A DNA stretch of 48,299 nt from Deltaproteobacteria bacterium (GCA_003194495.1 PQXE01000002.1:19350-67648); one strand, 5' to 3'. Shown: positions 1 through 9,231, counted from the stretch's first letter. Numbers and translations: made by a program. The notes: generated by a model not told the origin, from the letters alone.

Positions 1-99
1 CAATTTGAGTAAGTTACATGACTACAAAATTGCACGCCAAAAAGGATGATAAGCCATATAACCTATTGCAATAATAACTCTTTTTGGCTTTTTTTTAGG
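1..99. other. AT-rich left flank, foreign to the phage genes
   Basis: This stretch is much richer in A and T than the phage genes after it and does not continue the portal reading frame. One frame reads NLSKLHDYKIARQKG and then stops at 47-49; this could be the end of another protein, but I do not recognise it. Poly-T runs follow at about 80-97. It may be the end of an insertion that truncated the portal gene. No terminal repeat can be identified because the other end lies outside the window. Confidence 0.4.
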
Positions 100-672
100 A
101 AAATTCTACAGGAACTTCAGCTTAAAGGTTACGAAGACAAGACAATCCAGTTCCTGTTCAACGACCTCGATCTCTCGGACGCAGTGGATTTCAAGCGTCT
201 GCTGATCGAGCTGTACGACCGCAAGCTGATCAGCCGATCCAGTCTCCAGCTCAAGATGGACCTCGATCCGGACATCGAATCGGCCAACCGTGAAAACGAG
301 AAACGCTCGCTGGACCTGCTGGATGAAAAACAGGTCAAGCCCATCGCCGACATGGTCATGGCCGGGATCATGGGTGTCGAAACCGCACAGGAGATGCTCG
401 GTCTCGATCCGGCAAAGAATCCCACCGGAAGCCGGACGGAGGCGTCTTGGGCGGGTCCGTTCGCCCGGGGTGGTAGAGGGGACGCCGTCTGTGACGACTG
501 CGCGCATTTCGATGACGAGCACAACCACTGCCGTGTCCAGCGAAACGAAACTACTTTCGACACCCCGGTGTGCCGCTTCTTCGACTCCAAGACCATTCCT
601 TCGGAAAACCCATCCGACCAGGAAGGTGAGGTGTCGGAGAAGACGACGGCTTGCCGGGAGTGCGAGAAATGA
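100..672 (+). pseudogene. Portal protein, C-terminal fragment only
   Basis: The frame from about 100 to the stop at 672 looks like the C-terminal part of a phage portal protein. It has an acidic patch (NDLDLSDAVDFKRLL), then LYDRKLISR, a helical ESANRENEKR segment and a hydrophilic tail with Cys pairs (CDDC, later C-x6-C). A portal is normally 400-500 residues or more; only about 190 remain. An in-frame ATG at 46 exists, but the residues it would add (rich in Asn, Phe and Ser, from AT-rich DNA) do not look like portal sequence. The stop overlaps the ATG of the MuF gene (ATGA at 669-672), as expected for portal followed by MuF in a head operon. The identification rests mainly on position and general character, so it is moderate. 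Confidence 0.5.
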
Positions 673-3600
673 TTGGTGCACTCGCAGCGAAAAAACCCGT
701 CTCTCAAGCCGAAGCCATCCGCCGGGCCACAGAAAAAAGCGTCCGGGCAAGGAACCTGTACACGGAGCGGACGGTCGCCGAATTGACCGGCATGCTCACC
801 GACGCCGAAGATGAAGTGCGTCACGCCATTCTCAGATATAAAAGCCTCGGCTCGCTTCCCGATAACAAGCTGGCCGCTGTCGAAGGACTCAAGAAGCTCC
901 AGGCCGATATCCGTGAGGCCACATCCCGACTTTATCGGGAACAGACACTGCTCTTCCGAAAGACAGCGAAAGCCTCCTTCCGCCAGGGCATCTACCGCGG
1001 CATCGATGAATTCGCTGCGGCGCAATTGCCGTTCTACCGTGACTTAACTCCCAAGGGCATCGACAAGCTCGCCACCCGCGTCTTCACCCTTGTCGACACC
1101 GACGCTCTCGACTTCCTGACCAACTACAACATGGTGCTTGCAGGAGACGTCCACCGCGAATTGGCTGACGGTATCAAACGGACCGTGATGAACGGCATCG
1201 CCACCGGCAAAGGCGTCGAAGACATCGCCCGCGATCTCGGCCGTGTCGTGAAGGACCCGGAATCCTTCCGCCACGCGGGTTCCAAAGTGTTCACCAAGGC
1301 TCAGTACCGCATGGAGGTAATTGCACGCACCGAGGTGCTGCGGGCTCATAACCAGGGGCGGATCAAGTTTCACGACCAGGTCGGTGTTCGCAAGCTCGAA
1401 TGGATGACAATGGAGGATGAACGGGTCTGCCAGATCTGTGGCCCGCTGGACGGAAAGGTTTTCGATACAGGCCGATTTCCCCGTCAGCCCGCCCATCCCA
1501 ACTGTCGCTGCACAAGCGTGGTGGCTTGGCCGCTAGTGATTTGTGGTGGTGAGCTGGGCGCGAAGGCTGCGGCTGAACCTGATGCATGCATCCTCCCTCC
1601 CCAGGCCATCGAAAAACAAGCAAAGGCGAAATCCAAGGAGGACGCCAAGCTAAAGGCCGCTTTCGAGAGCGGGAAGGTAGCGGACCTGAACACACTCACC
1701 GTGAAGCAGCTCCAGACCCTGGCGAAGCAGAACGGCGTCTCCATCGCCCGCACCAAGTCCGACTTCATCAAACTGCTCGATCAGGTCGAGCCGGGCTTCG
1801 ACCATTCGGATCTCACCGGGGCCGCACTGAAGGCGAAGTTGAAGGAACACAAAATCGGCTTGCTGCGCACCAAGGATGACTTGGTCAAACTCCTGGCCGA
1901 AAAACAGACCACGCTAAAACAAGCTCAGCAGCTGGCGGAGCAATTGAAAAAGGTCCCGGCGACGGGTGGGCTGCAGGACCTGACCGTCGTCGAGCTCAAG
2001 GAGATGGCCAAAACCAAGGGCGTCTCTTTGAACATGACCAAACAGGACGTGATCGAATTGCTCGATGAACTGGAGCCCGGTGTCGACCATTCCGAATTGA
2101 AGGGCAAGTCGCTCCTCGCGGCCAAGAAAAAGCACCACATCGGTCCACTCAAGAATAAGCAACAACTCATCGAGGCTCTGCAGAAAACCGCCGGCGAGGA
2201 GATGGCTGAAAAGTCCAAGCAGGAAGCGGTCGAGGCCGCCAAGAAAGAGGCGCTCAATAAGGCGAAAGAATCCCTTGATCAGACGACAGCCAAGGTGGTG
2301 GTGCCCGAAACACCTTCGGGATATGCCGATTTCCTGTCCGCGGTGAAGGAGGCCGAAAAGGCTGTTGCCGGAGGCGCGGAACTGCCGCAGGAGCTGCTGG
2401 AATCTCATGCCAAGGAGCTCGCGCTCAAAAAGAAGCTCTTCCAGGATCAGATCACATCCATGAAGGTAGGCGACCTCAAGACACTGGCCAAGGAGACCAA
2501 GGTCAAGCACTGGCAGTGGGCCAACAAAGACGAGCTGGTTACCGTATTTACCGAGACCGATCCGGCAAAGGTGCAGGCAGCCAAGGCCGGAATTGAGACA
2601 AAACACGCGGCTTGGTCAGCGAAACACGGCAGCAAGAAAAAGATCGTCAAGACCAAGCCGTCTAAGCAGCCTCCGGCACCAGAAGCGACGCCAACCGTTT
2701 TCACCAAAAAAGGTGTTGAGTTTGAAGATGCCGACGCAGTATGGGTCGACAAAGGCAAGCCGGAAAGCTTCAAGCACGCGGGCAAGGCACAGGTCGGCGG
2801 CGCGCACAGCAAGGAATTCTGGACCGACGAAAAAGGCGACCGCTGGCTCTTCAAGCCTGTGGAGCATGCCGGCGACGACTTCATCGCCCATGGTGAGGAA
2901 GCGGCCTATAAAATCGGACGACTCATCGATCCGGATGCCGTCGAGGTCCGCACCATCCGCCTGAACGGACGGCTCGGTTCCATCCAGAAATGGCGGACCG
3001 ATCTCAAAGCTCAGCTGGACTTCGCCGGATTGGACCCGACTGATCTCACCACTCTCGAAATCGAGCAAATCCAGCGGGAACACGTCATCGATTGGCTGAT
3101 AGCCAATCACGACGGTCATGCCAAGCAATTCCTTCGCGGCAGGGACGGCAAGGTCTATGGCATCGACAAGGGGCAGCTCTTCAAACATCTGGGAGAGGAT
3201 CGCCTCGCTATCGATTACCATCCCAACGCCCGTTATGGTGAGCAGGAGCCCTTCTACAACACCCTCTTCCGTGCAGCCAAAGAAGGCAAGACCGAGATCG
3301 ACCCCTCGGTGACGCTGCGTTACATCCGTGAGGTCGAGAAGATCCCCGACGATGATTATTTGGCCATCTTACGTCCTTATGCTGAAGGCCGATTCGGTGG
3401 TGACGCGAGTCGCAAGCAGGCGTTCTATGAAACGGCACTTGCTCGCAAGCAAAACCTGCGTCGTGATTTCGAATCGTTCTACGGGGATGTTCTTGGCCGG
3501 AAAGATTTTCGCTTTGATGACGTTCTTGAAGCGGTGCCCAAAGGGAAGCTGGGAGTGGCTGAAGAGGCGCTGTTGGAAGATGCGCGCTCTTTGGGGTGGC

Positions 3601-5225
3601 AAGGAAAGGTGCTTCCATTCGACGAGGGCGATATCGAGGACCAGAACGCTTTGATTTTCGTCGAAACTTTTAAGGGTCGGCAGCGGACCGTGGTCAAGAT
3701 GAAGGTCCGTCCCGAGGCGGAGGAGAATCTACTTACGGCCATTCGCAAGGCCGGTGTCGATACAGCCGCAGCCCGTGTAGGCGAACCGCTTCCGGATGAT
3801 CTCTTCGCAAACGATATCCTGGCAGCGGTGAAGACCATCAACCATCACGCCCAGAATTACAAGTACAACCAAACAACTCTCAAAAAGACCACAGAACACC
3901 TGAAAGCCCTCAGGCGGTTGAGCAAGGCGGATGATCCGGACGTGCGGGAGATGGCTCAGACCTATATCGCCTGGGTCGAAAAGGTTCAACAGGCCGCCAG
4001 CGAGAAGAGCACAATCGACGGGCGATTCGAGACCTATCTAAAAAAACATGTCACCCGCAAGAGGAAGCAAAAGGATGTCCCGTTTACCGTGCGGCGCACG
4101 AAGGTACTCCAACCCAGAAGGGAATTAAGAAAAGGTGAGCTCAACGTGCTGGATGAAACCGTGGACAACTCGACCCTGTTTGGTGGACGTTCGATCAAGG
4201 CCGGTGAGCAATACGAAATCGACTTCGGCGACGGAGTGCGCGCTGTCTACCGTCCATGGTCAGAGAAAAATCTTTACGCACAACGAGGCGAGTTCGAACT
4301 GCTCCTGCCGGATCGGCCCGACACAAAAGGCCTTGAACGAGCCTTTGACCATATGGAATCCATCGGGCTTAAAGCTGGAACCGCCACGTCACAGGACGCG
4401 GAGTTGCTTTATCTCCACAAACAAGCCTATCTGACCAAGGTGGATGGTGATCCGGCATACAAAGCCGTGGTCAAAGAGCTTGACCGTCGGGCGGCGAGTA
4501 AGGAGGAACGTATTCGAGAAATGCGCGGTTTCTGGGAGCGGCGTCTCGGCGTGAAGGATCTGACCCGGATGCAAGGATATGACCCACTGGGTGAGCACCA
4601 GCTCGCCTTCAAGGATGCCGCGAAACGTGGCGGATATCGTCATCAGTACCGTTTCGATTTGTCGGACGATGATCTTGAAAAGCAGATGAAGGGCTACGGC
4701 CTTTACCACCGGCTGACAAACGGTGAGGACCTGCCGTCTTTCATCGAGACCGTGTTGGATAACAACGGGGCCATGGTGAGCACGGTGGAAAAACTTCGTG
4801 CCGGCATCCCTGTCGGCGGCATGTCGCCGACGGCGGATATGGATACCGGTGGTGCCAGCTACTTTTTCGCCCGCATCAAGAAACTACCCACGACAGGTCG
4901 GTCTTCGGACGTGGGGTTGTATTTCAAGAAACGTATGCTACGCCGTATGGACGCCATCAGCTACGACCATGACGCCTTTGGGCGGGTGCGGGATGAATAC
5001 GTCTTAAGCCATCGCGGGAGTACTCCGGCAGATTGGAAAAAGTTCGCCAGGCGGAGCAGCAACGAAACCATTTTCAAGTATTCAGTCACCTTTCTCGACA
5101 ACATCGACGTGGTCGTCGTGGGAAGTGATCGCGAGAAAAAGCGCCTGATGGAGGCATTCCTGAAACGCAAAATCACAAAACTGCCCGACGGCCGCAAGGT
5201 CGAGGACATTATTCTGGTGAGGTAA
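669..5225 (+). CDS. Giant MuF-type minor head protein with kinase-like and possible ART-like domains
   Basis: About 1518 residues, against 300-500 for a plain Mu gpF/SPP1 gp7 protein. The N-terminal 290 residues are a MuF domain, with ARTEVLRAHNQGR at about 219-231 and a metal-binding-like set C254, C257, H276, C279, C281. SAP/HeH-like helical repeats follow (about 339-410, 435-505, 595-630), linked by Lys/Ala-rich coiled coil. Residues about 690-930 resemble HipA/PI3K-type kinases: WLFKP (K729), EAAYKIGRLI, a catalytic-loop-like NHDGH (813-817) and GIDKG (D833). The Asn usual shortly after that loop is Gln (Q820). The C-terminus has LYHR (H1347), a Gly/Ser/Asp-rich stretch and NETIF (E1466), which suggests an H...E ADP-ribosyltransferase-like fold; this part is inference. 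The ATG at 669 overlaps the portal stop and follows GGGAG. MuF proteins enter the capsid, so the extra domains may be injected effectors. Confidence 0.8.
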   Translation: MIGALAAKKPVSQAEAIRRATEKSVRARNLYTERTVAELTGMLTDAEDEVRHAILRYKSLGSLPDNKLAAVEGLKKLQADIREATSRLYREQTLLFRKTAKASFRQGIYRGIDEFAAAQLPFYRDLTPKGIDKLATRVFTLVDTDALDFLTNYNMVLAGDVHRELADGIKRTVMNGIATGKGVEDIARDLGRVVKDPESFRHAGSKVFTKAQYRMEVIARTEVLRAHNQGRIKFHDQVGVRKLEWMTMEDERVCQICGPLDGKVFDTGRFPRQPAHPNCRCTSVVAWPLVICGGELGAKAAAEPDACILPPQAIEKQAKAKSKEDAKLKAAFESGKVADLNTLTVKQLQTLAKQNGVSIARTKSDFIKLLDQVEPGFDHSDLTGAALKAKLKEHKIGLLRTKDDLVKLLAEKQTTLKQAQQLAEQLKKVPATGGLQDLTVVELKEMAKTKGVSLNMTKQDVIELLDELEPGVDHSELKGKSLLAAKKKHHIGPLKNKQQLIEALQKTAGEEMAEKSKQEAVEAAKKEALNKAKESLDQTTAKVVVPETPSGYADFLSAVKEAEKAVAGGAELPQELLESHAKELALKKKLFQDQITSMKVGDLKTLAKETKVKHWQWANKDELVTVFTETDPAKVQAAKAGIETKHAAWSAKHGSKKKIVKTKPSKQPPAPEATPTVFTKKGVEFEDADAVWVDKGKPESFKHAGKAQVGGAHSKEFWTDEKGDRWLFKPVEHAGDDFIAHGEEAAYKIGRLIDPDAVEVRTIRLNGRLGSIQKWRTDLKAQLDFAGLDPTDLTTLEIEQIQREHVIDWLIANHDGHAKQFLRGRDGKVYGIDKGQLFKHLGEDRLAIDYHPNARYGEQEPFYNTLFRAAKEGKTEIDPSVTLRYIREVEKIPDDDYLAILRPYAEGRFGGDASRKQAFYETALARKQNLRRDFESFYGDVLGRKDFRFDDVLEAVPKGKLGVAEEALLEDARSLGWQGKVLPFDEGDIEDQNALIFVETFKGRQRTVVKMKVRPEAEENLLTAIRKAGVDTAAARVGEPLPDDLFANDILAAVKTINHHAQNYKYNQTTLKKTTEHLKALRRLSKADDPDVREMAQTYIAWVEKVQQAASEKSTIDGRFETYLKKHVTRKRKQKDVPFTVRRTKVLQPRRELRKGELNVLDETVDNSTLFGGRSIKAGEQYEIDFGDGVRAVYRPWSEKNLYAQRGEFELLLPDRPDTKGLERAFDHMESIGLKAGTATSQDAELLYLHKQAYLTKVDGDPAYKAVVKELDRRAASKEERIREMRGFWERRLGVKDLTRMQGYDPLGEHQLAFKDAAKRGGYRHQYRFDLSDDDLEKQMKGYGLYHRLTNGEDLPSFIETVLDNNGAMVSTVEKLRAGIPVGGMSPTADMDTGGASYFFARIKKLPTTGRSSDVGLYFKKRMLRRMDAISYDHDAFGRVRDEYVLSHRGSTPADWKKFARRSSNETIFKYSVTFLDNIDVVVVGSDREKKRLMEAFLKRKITKLPDGRKVEDIILVR

Positions 5226-5227
5226 AC

Positions 5228-5698
5228 ATGAAAGAATTCATCGATATAGAAAAGGGCCGCCTGCAGGCGATCTTCGAACCGTTCAACAAAGGTGGTTCCT
5301 GGATGAGTCTGTTTGAGCCCGGTCGGGAACCGGTTCGTCTGGGCCTCATCGACGGTTACACGGTAATCCGCGTGGCACCGCACTTTGACGCCAAGGGTGA
5401 AATGAAGCGGATAGACTTCTGGCTCCTCTTCAAGTCGGTCGGTTACGACGAAGGCTTTCAGCACGCGCATACCGTCAAGGTGATCCGTTGGTCTCAGGAC
5501 GATACGTATCTGCTCGATATCGTGGATGACCGCAACCGGAGATACCATATCGAGTTGATCTTCCCGGACCAGGAACCGGCTCTGGCCTCCGACTGGAAAC
5601 GCTGGCGTCGATACAAGGTGGAAAACAGGGATCGGTTTGAAAGGATTGATGCCGAAATCCTGACCGAACACGTACGAATCGCGGAGGAATGGGAATGA
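5228..5698 (+). CDS. Hypothetical phage protein, 156 aa
   Basis: It starts two bases after the MuF stop, so it belongs to the same transcript. The protein is soluble and mixed alpha/beta, rich in aromatic and charged residues, without signal peptide, membrane segment or Cys cluster. Alternating hydrophobic strands (YTVIRVAPHF, RIDFWLLFK, TYLLDIVDD, YHIELIF) suggest a small beta-sheet domain. The stop overlaps the next start (ATGA at 5695-5698), indicating translational coupling. I do not recognise the family. The place after a toxin-like MuF protein would allow an immunity or accessory role for the MuF C-terminal domains, but nothing in the sequence shows it. Confidence 0.7.
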   Translation: MKEFIDIEKGRLQAIFEPFNKGGSWMSLFEPGREPVRLGLIDGYTVIRVAPHFDAKGEMKRIDFWLLFKSVGYDEGFQHAHTVKVIRWSQDDTYLLDIVDDRNRRYHIELIFPDQEPALASDWKRWRRYKVENRDRFERIDAEILTEHVRIAEEWE

Positions 5699-6039
5699 AG
5701 CTGCGTTATATGATCGAGTACGCCCTGCGCGACCGTATCCGGAAGCCCCTCTATAAGCCGGTCGGCGTCTGGGTCCAGGGACCCGGAACCGGCATCGACC
5801 TCGTGGTTGAGTTCCTGCCCGGGAACGCCGAGGCCCGCGAGGAAGCCGACTGGATCATCAACCGCCTGGTGGAAAACGATGTCAGAACACTGCCCGAGAA
5901 TTTCCTGGCCTACCACCAATCCACGCTTCCCCCTTATCGCGGTATGCGCGGCCCGGTGACAGAGACGGAAGAGTATCTTTCCCTGTCAATATGCGCCACT
6001 GCCATCCTTGACCGAATCGCCTCAGGCCGAATCTCCTGA
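5695..6039 (+). CDS. Hypothetical phage protein, 114 aa
   Basis: The chosen ATG at 5695 overlaps the previous stop by four bases and lies 8 bases after GGAGG; an in-frame ATG at 5689 is too close to that ribosome site. The protein begins with a basic helix (MKLRYMIEYALRDRIRK), then short strands (GVWVQGPG, IDLVVEFLPG) and an acidic helix, and ends with a helix ILDRIASGRIS. No membrane segment or catalytic motif is visible. It is the last gene before the first candidate late promoter, so it closes the MuF transcript. Family not recognised. Confidence 0.65.
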   Translation: MKLRYMIEYALRDRIRKPLYKPVGVWVQGPGTGIDLVVEFLPGNAEAREEADWIINRLVENDVRTLPENFLAYHQSTLPPYRGMRGPVTETEEYLSLSICATAILDRIASGRIS

Positions 6040-6047
6040 TCACCCTC

Positions 6048-6080
6048 CCGACACTTTTCGACAGCCTCCGGTAGGTATCC
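6048..6080 (+). promoter_or_regulatory. Conserved intergenic motif, copy A (candidate late promoter)
   Basis: CCGACA at 6048 and CCGGTAGGTA from 6068, in the 115-bp gap before the methylase-protease gene. The same two blocks at the same 20-base offset occur at 11780 and 21253, each in one of the few real gaps of the cluster and each upstream of a gene start. Read as a promoter, -35 would be CCGACA, the spacer 18 and -10 TAGGTA. That is poor for sigma-70, so an activator or a phage-specific factor would be needed. Confidence 0.5.
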
Positions 6081-6154
6081 AGCGACAGGGCTTTCCTGCA
6101 CCCGTTCCTCGGGGTGGGGAGCTGAAGATTGTCGCGACATGACCGGAGAACCGA

Positions 6155-8269
6155 ATGGACCTTTTTGCCACCGACCGTGAACGGCTGGCGTTTCTGCTGG
6201 AGACTGATGCCGCTCTTGATCTGGACTTCGAAACCCTTGAAGCCCAAGCCAAGGAGACTGTCACAGATGAGGCGTCACCGGCCAAACGGCCAAAATACAT
6301 CACCAATTACATCGGCTCGAAACAGAAGCTGGTCGACTGGATCTGGAAACACACGCCGGAAGGTGTGGGCTCCGTTCTGGACGCGTTTTCAGGTTCGGCT
6401 GTCGTGGCCTATATGTACAAGACCAAGGGCCTGCGGGTCCTGGCCAATGATCGTCTTCGCTACTGTTATCACGCGGCCCGGGCCATCGTTGAAAACCGCA
6501 ATGTCCGTCTCACCGACGAGGAACTGGAAGCGCTCCTGGCCGACAACGCCAAAGCGGGCTCCTTTATCCGGGACAATTTCAAAGGGATATTCTTCGCCAA
6601 GGGTGTCCACGGACTGATCGACACCATCCGGGCCAATATAGAAAAATTGTCCGGATTCAAGAAGGACATCGCCTTATTCGCCCTGGGCAAGACCTGCATG
6701 TCGGGCAAGGGTGGATTCGGCCATTTTTCCTCTTCAACCCGTTACGGAAAACGCGAAGACACCCCGGACGAGTTCAAGGAGCGGTTCCGCAAGAATGTGG
6801 TACGCATCAACGCGCTTGTTTTCGACAACGGCAAAGAGTGCAAGGCCTACCGGAAGGATGTGAACGGACTGTTGTCCGAGGTGCGTGTGGACCTGGCCTA
6901 CTTCGATCCACCGTATGCCACCGAGTTCTCGACCACCAATTACGAGAAGTCCTATCACTTCGTGGAAGGGCTGATGACGTATTGGGACGGTTTGACCCTG
7001 GTCGAGGGTTCAAAGACCAAGCACTACAAGACGGACCATCAAACCGTTAGCCGAACCAACGCCAAGGAGTTCTTCGAGACTTTTCTCGGAAACGCCCAAC
7101 ATATCCCAAACTGGCTGATTTCGTACCGGGACCACGCGTATCCCAATGAGAGGGAGATGCGGGGAATCATAACAACTCACGGTTTCGAGCCTGCGATGCG
7201 TTCCCGCGATCACCACTATTCCATCACCTCGCGCCACGGAGATGCTTCCCACGCCAAAGAGCGGCTTTTCATCTGCAAGCACGGGAAAGGCCGATCCGTC
7301 AAAGCGGATGCCGCCGCCGAAAGCATGAGATCACAGGCGGTCTGGGAGGAAACCGAGAATGAAATCCGCTACCGAGTTATGGACCCGGAGCGGTTTGAAC
7401 CGGACAGCTTCCGCCGCAAAAGCCTCGAGGGCGTCGACGGCGTGTCCATCATCCTCGGGCGGTTGAAAAAAGAGTTCGTCCCTGAAGGCGGCAATCCCCG
7501 ATCCATGGTGCTCCAGGCCTACCGGTTCGCCCGCAAAACGGAAAAGAACCCCGACGGCTGGGCCATGGAAAAGGCCAAGGAATGGATCAAGGAGCACGAA
7601 TCGAAAGAGACAGCCGCGGCTACAATGTGCGCGGAGGAAGATCTGAAAGTTCTTGCGGCCTGCCACACGTCGATTCCCGTAGAGCTTTGTTTTTCTGAGG
7701 CAGGAGACCTTTGCACCGAGGCGCTGGACTTCGTCAAGAACGACGGCGATCCGCAGTTTACGTTCGTCCTCTGCCGCGCCGGCACCAACAAGAACGGCGA
7801 TCACTTCACGCCTGACGAGCTTGCGGCCCGCTATACGACGGCGGTCAACAAGAAGATCGACCTCAAGCATTCCCAGGAATTCACGGACATCGTCGGCGGA
7901 GTCGTCTCGGCAGACTTCATCGAAGACGAAAACGGCGGGCGCGTCGAATGCGTCGGGGAACTCTTCGTATCGGACAGTCTCCACGCGCAGCTGGCTTACA
8001 AGCTGATCAGGAGGGGAATCGTTACCCAGGTCTTGATGGAATGCGATTACGAAGAGGGTGAGTGCTCCATTTGCGGCAAGCGGGTGCAGTCGAAAAACGA
8101 CTACTGCATTCACCTGCGCAAACACAAAGGCGGCGCATTCCAGGAAAAACCCGTCTTTGAGATTCTTCACGGTGTGACATTCACCGGCCTCGGCCTTCTT
8201 GACCGCAAGGGCGCTGATGAAAACGCACGTATCACCCAGGTCGCCTCTGAACGGGGCGAGGTTTCCTAA
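6155..8269 (+). CDS. DNA adenine methylase fused to capsid protease-like domain
   Basis: 704 residues in two parts. The N-terminal half is a D12-class (Dam-like) adenine-N6 methylase: YITNYIGSKQKL (about 48-59), the AdoMet loop DAFSGSA (76-82) and the catalytic DPPY (251-254). A helical linker follows (about 400-500). From about 530 to the end it resembles phage prohead proteases: FVLCRAGTNKNGDHF, LKHSQEF (H572) and VGGVVSADFIED, with an inserted zinc-finger-like segment CSICG...CIHLRKH. Position fits a capsid maturation protease: it precedes the scaffold, decoration and major capsid genes. The methylase would mark phage DNA against host restriction. I could not fix the protease serine. ATG 6155 follows GGAG. 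The single uninterrupted frame through both domains makes a fusion rather than two genes. Confidence 0.75.
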   Translation: MDLFATDRERLAFLLETDAALDLDFETLEAQAKETVTDEASPAKRPKYITNYIGSKQKLVDWIWKHTPEGVGSVLDAFSGSAVVAYMYKTKGLRVLANDRLRYCYHAARAIVENRNVRLTDEELEALLADNAKAGSFIRDNFKGIFFAKGVHGLIDTIRANIEKLSGFKKDIALFALGKTCMSGKGGFGHFSSSTRYGKREDTPDEFKERFRKNVVRINALVFDNGKECKAYRKDVNGLLSEVRVDLAYFDPPYATEFSTTNYEKSYHFVEGLMTYWDGLTLVEGSKTKHYKTDHQTVSRTNAKEFFETFLGNAQHIPNWLISYRDHAYPNEREMRGIITTHGFEPAMRSRDHHYSITSRHGDASHAKERLFICKHGKGRSVKADAAAESMRSQAVWEETENEIRYRVMDPERFEPDSFRRKSLEGVDGVSIILGRLKKEFVPEGGNPRSMVLQAYRFARKTEKNPDGWAMEKAKEWIKEHESKETAAATMCAEEDLKVLAACHTSIPVELCFSEAGDLCTEALDFVKNDGDPQFTFVLCRAGTNKNGDHFTPDELAARYTTAVNKKIDLKHSQEFTDIVGGVVSADFIEDENGGRVECVGELFVSDSLHAQLAYKLIRRGIVTQVLMECDYEEGECSICGKRVQSKNDYCIHLRKHKGGAFQEKPVFEILHGVTFTGLGLLDRKGADENARITQVASERGEVS

Positions 8270-8293
8270 ACTCTTAACGAAGGAGGTCCGACG

Positions 8294-8854
8294 ATGGACG
8301 AGAAACAAAAAGCGAAAGACGAGGCGGCCGAAGCCGCCAAGAAGACCGAAGACGGCGGTGGTGGCACCACTGACGATAAGGCTCGAATCAAGGAGCTGGA
8401 AAAGGAGAACAAGGAACTCAAACAACAGGTGCTCACACTGCAGAAGCAGGTGGAAGAAATGGAAGCGGAGCAAAAAGCCGCGGCCAACCATGCGAGGGCC
8501 CAAAAGCTCCTGAGCAAAGTGGAAAAGCACGGCATCACCTTCGAAAGCGACGAAGATCGTACGAACGAGTTAACCCGGCTGGCCGGGCTTTCCGACGATG
8601 CCTTCAGCGCAACCGAGGACGCCTTTGACCGAATGATCAAGGCGGACGCCGAGAAGGCCAAAAACGGCGGGAAAAAGCAGGCAAAAGCGGATGACAAGAG
8701 AGATGATCCGCCGTTGCGCAGCGATGCGGGCGTTCGACCCAGGGATGTGGACGACGGGAAGAAAAGTCTCGAAGACAAGCTCAAGAACGGCTTCATGGCC
8801 GCTTATCACCAACGCGTGGGTCTGACGACCGGCGAACCGGTTCAAACCAATTAA
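8294..8854 (+). CDS. Probable capsid scaffold protein
   Basis: 186 residues, very rich in Lys, Glu and Ala. A long coiled coil spans about residues 30-75 (IKELEKENKELKQQVL and onward), followed by a helical region and a basic, disordered stretch, then a short C-terminal helix (LEDKLKNGFMAAYH) of the kind that contacts capsid subunits. Such coiled-coil proteins between protease and capsid genes are typical scaffolds that the protease removes. A good ribosome site (GAAGGAGG) lies upstream. Function rests on position and composition, not on a catalytic motif. Confidence 0.7.
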   Translation: MDEKQKAKDEAAEAAKKTEDGGGGTTDDKARIKELEKENKELKQQVLTLQKQVEEMEAEQKAAANHARAQKLLSKVEKHGITFESDEDRTNELTRLAGLSDDAFSATEDAFDRMIKADAEKAKNGGKKQAKADDKRDDPPLRSDAGVRPRDVDDGKKSLEDKLKNGFMAAYHQRVGLTTGEPVQTN

Positions 8855-8869
8855 TAAGGAGGATAGACC

Positions 8870-9231
8870 ATGCCTTACATCAACCCAAACCATCGCGGCC
8901 TCGCATACGGCGACGGCTACATGCAGGGGGACGGCCAACTCGGTCAGGTGTGAGGATCGTCGGCGACGATCTGTTCGCCGTGAACACCGATCCGACGATC
9001 AAGTCCTTCGGCATTCTGATCAAAGACTACAAGAACGGAGAGATGCCCGGCATTTACTGCATGGGCGGCGTGTACGAGACCGATGCCTTCGAGGGCACCG
9101 TCAATCCGGGCGACGACCTGAAGGTTTCGGCCACCGGCGTTCTCACCTCGGGTGTTCAAGGTAGCGAAGAGGTTATCGCGTGGGCCGTCTCCGTCTCCGG
9201 CGGGACGCTGAAGTTCCGGCTTGTCATCTAA
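8870..9231 (+). pseudogene. Capsid decoration protein, split by a frameshift
   Basis: ATG 8870 follows a strong ribosome site (AAGGAGG) and reads 27 residues (MPYINPNHRGLAYGDGYMQG and on) to TGA at 8951-8953. The next frame opens at GTG 8950 and continues with RIVGDDLFAVNTDPTIKSFG through KNGEMPGIYCMGGVYET to the stop at 9231. Together they make one beta-rich protein of about 120 residues placed just before the major capsid gene, where head decoration or stabiliser proteins are found. One missing base near 8950 would restore a single frame. The overlap GTGA could in principle allow coupled translation of the second part, but it has no ribosome site of its own. Confidence 0.6.

Noticed and set aside
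8948..8953. Programmed frameshift in the decoration gene
   Set aside because: No slippery heptamer lies at the junction; the overlap GTGTGA fits a lost base or coupled start better.
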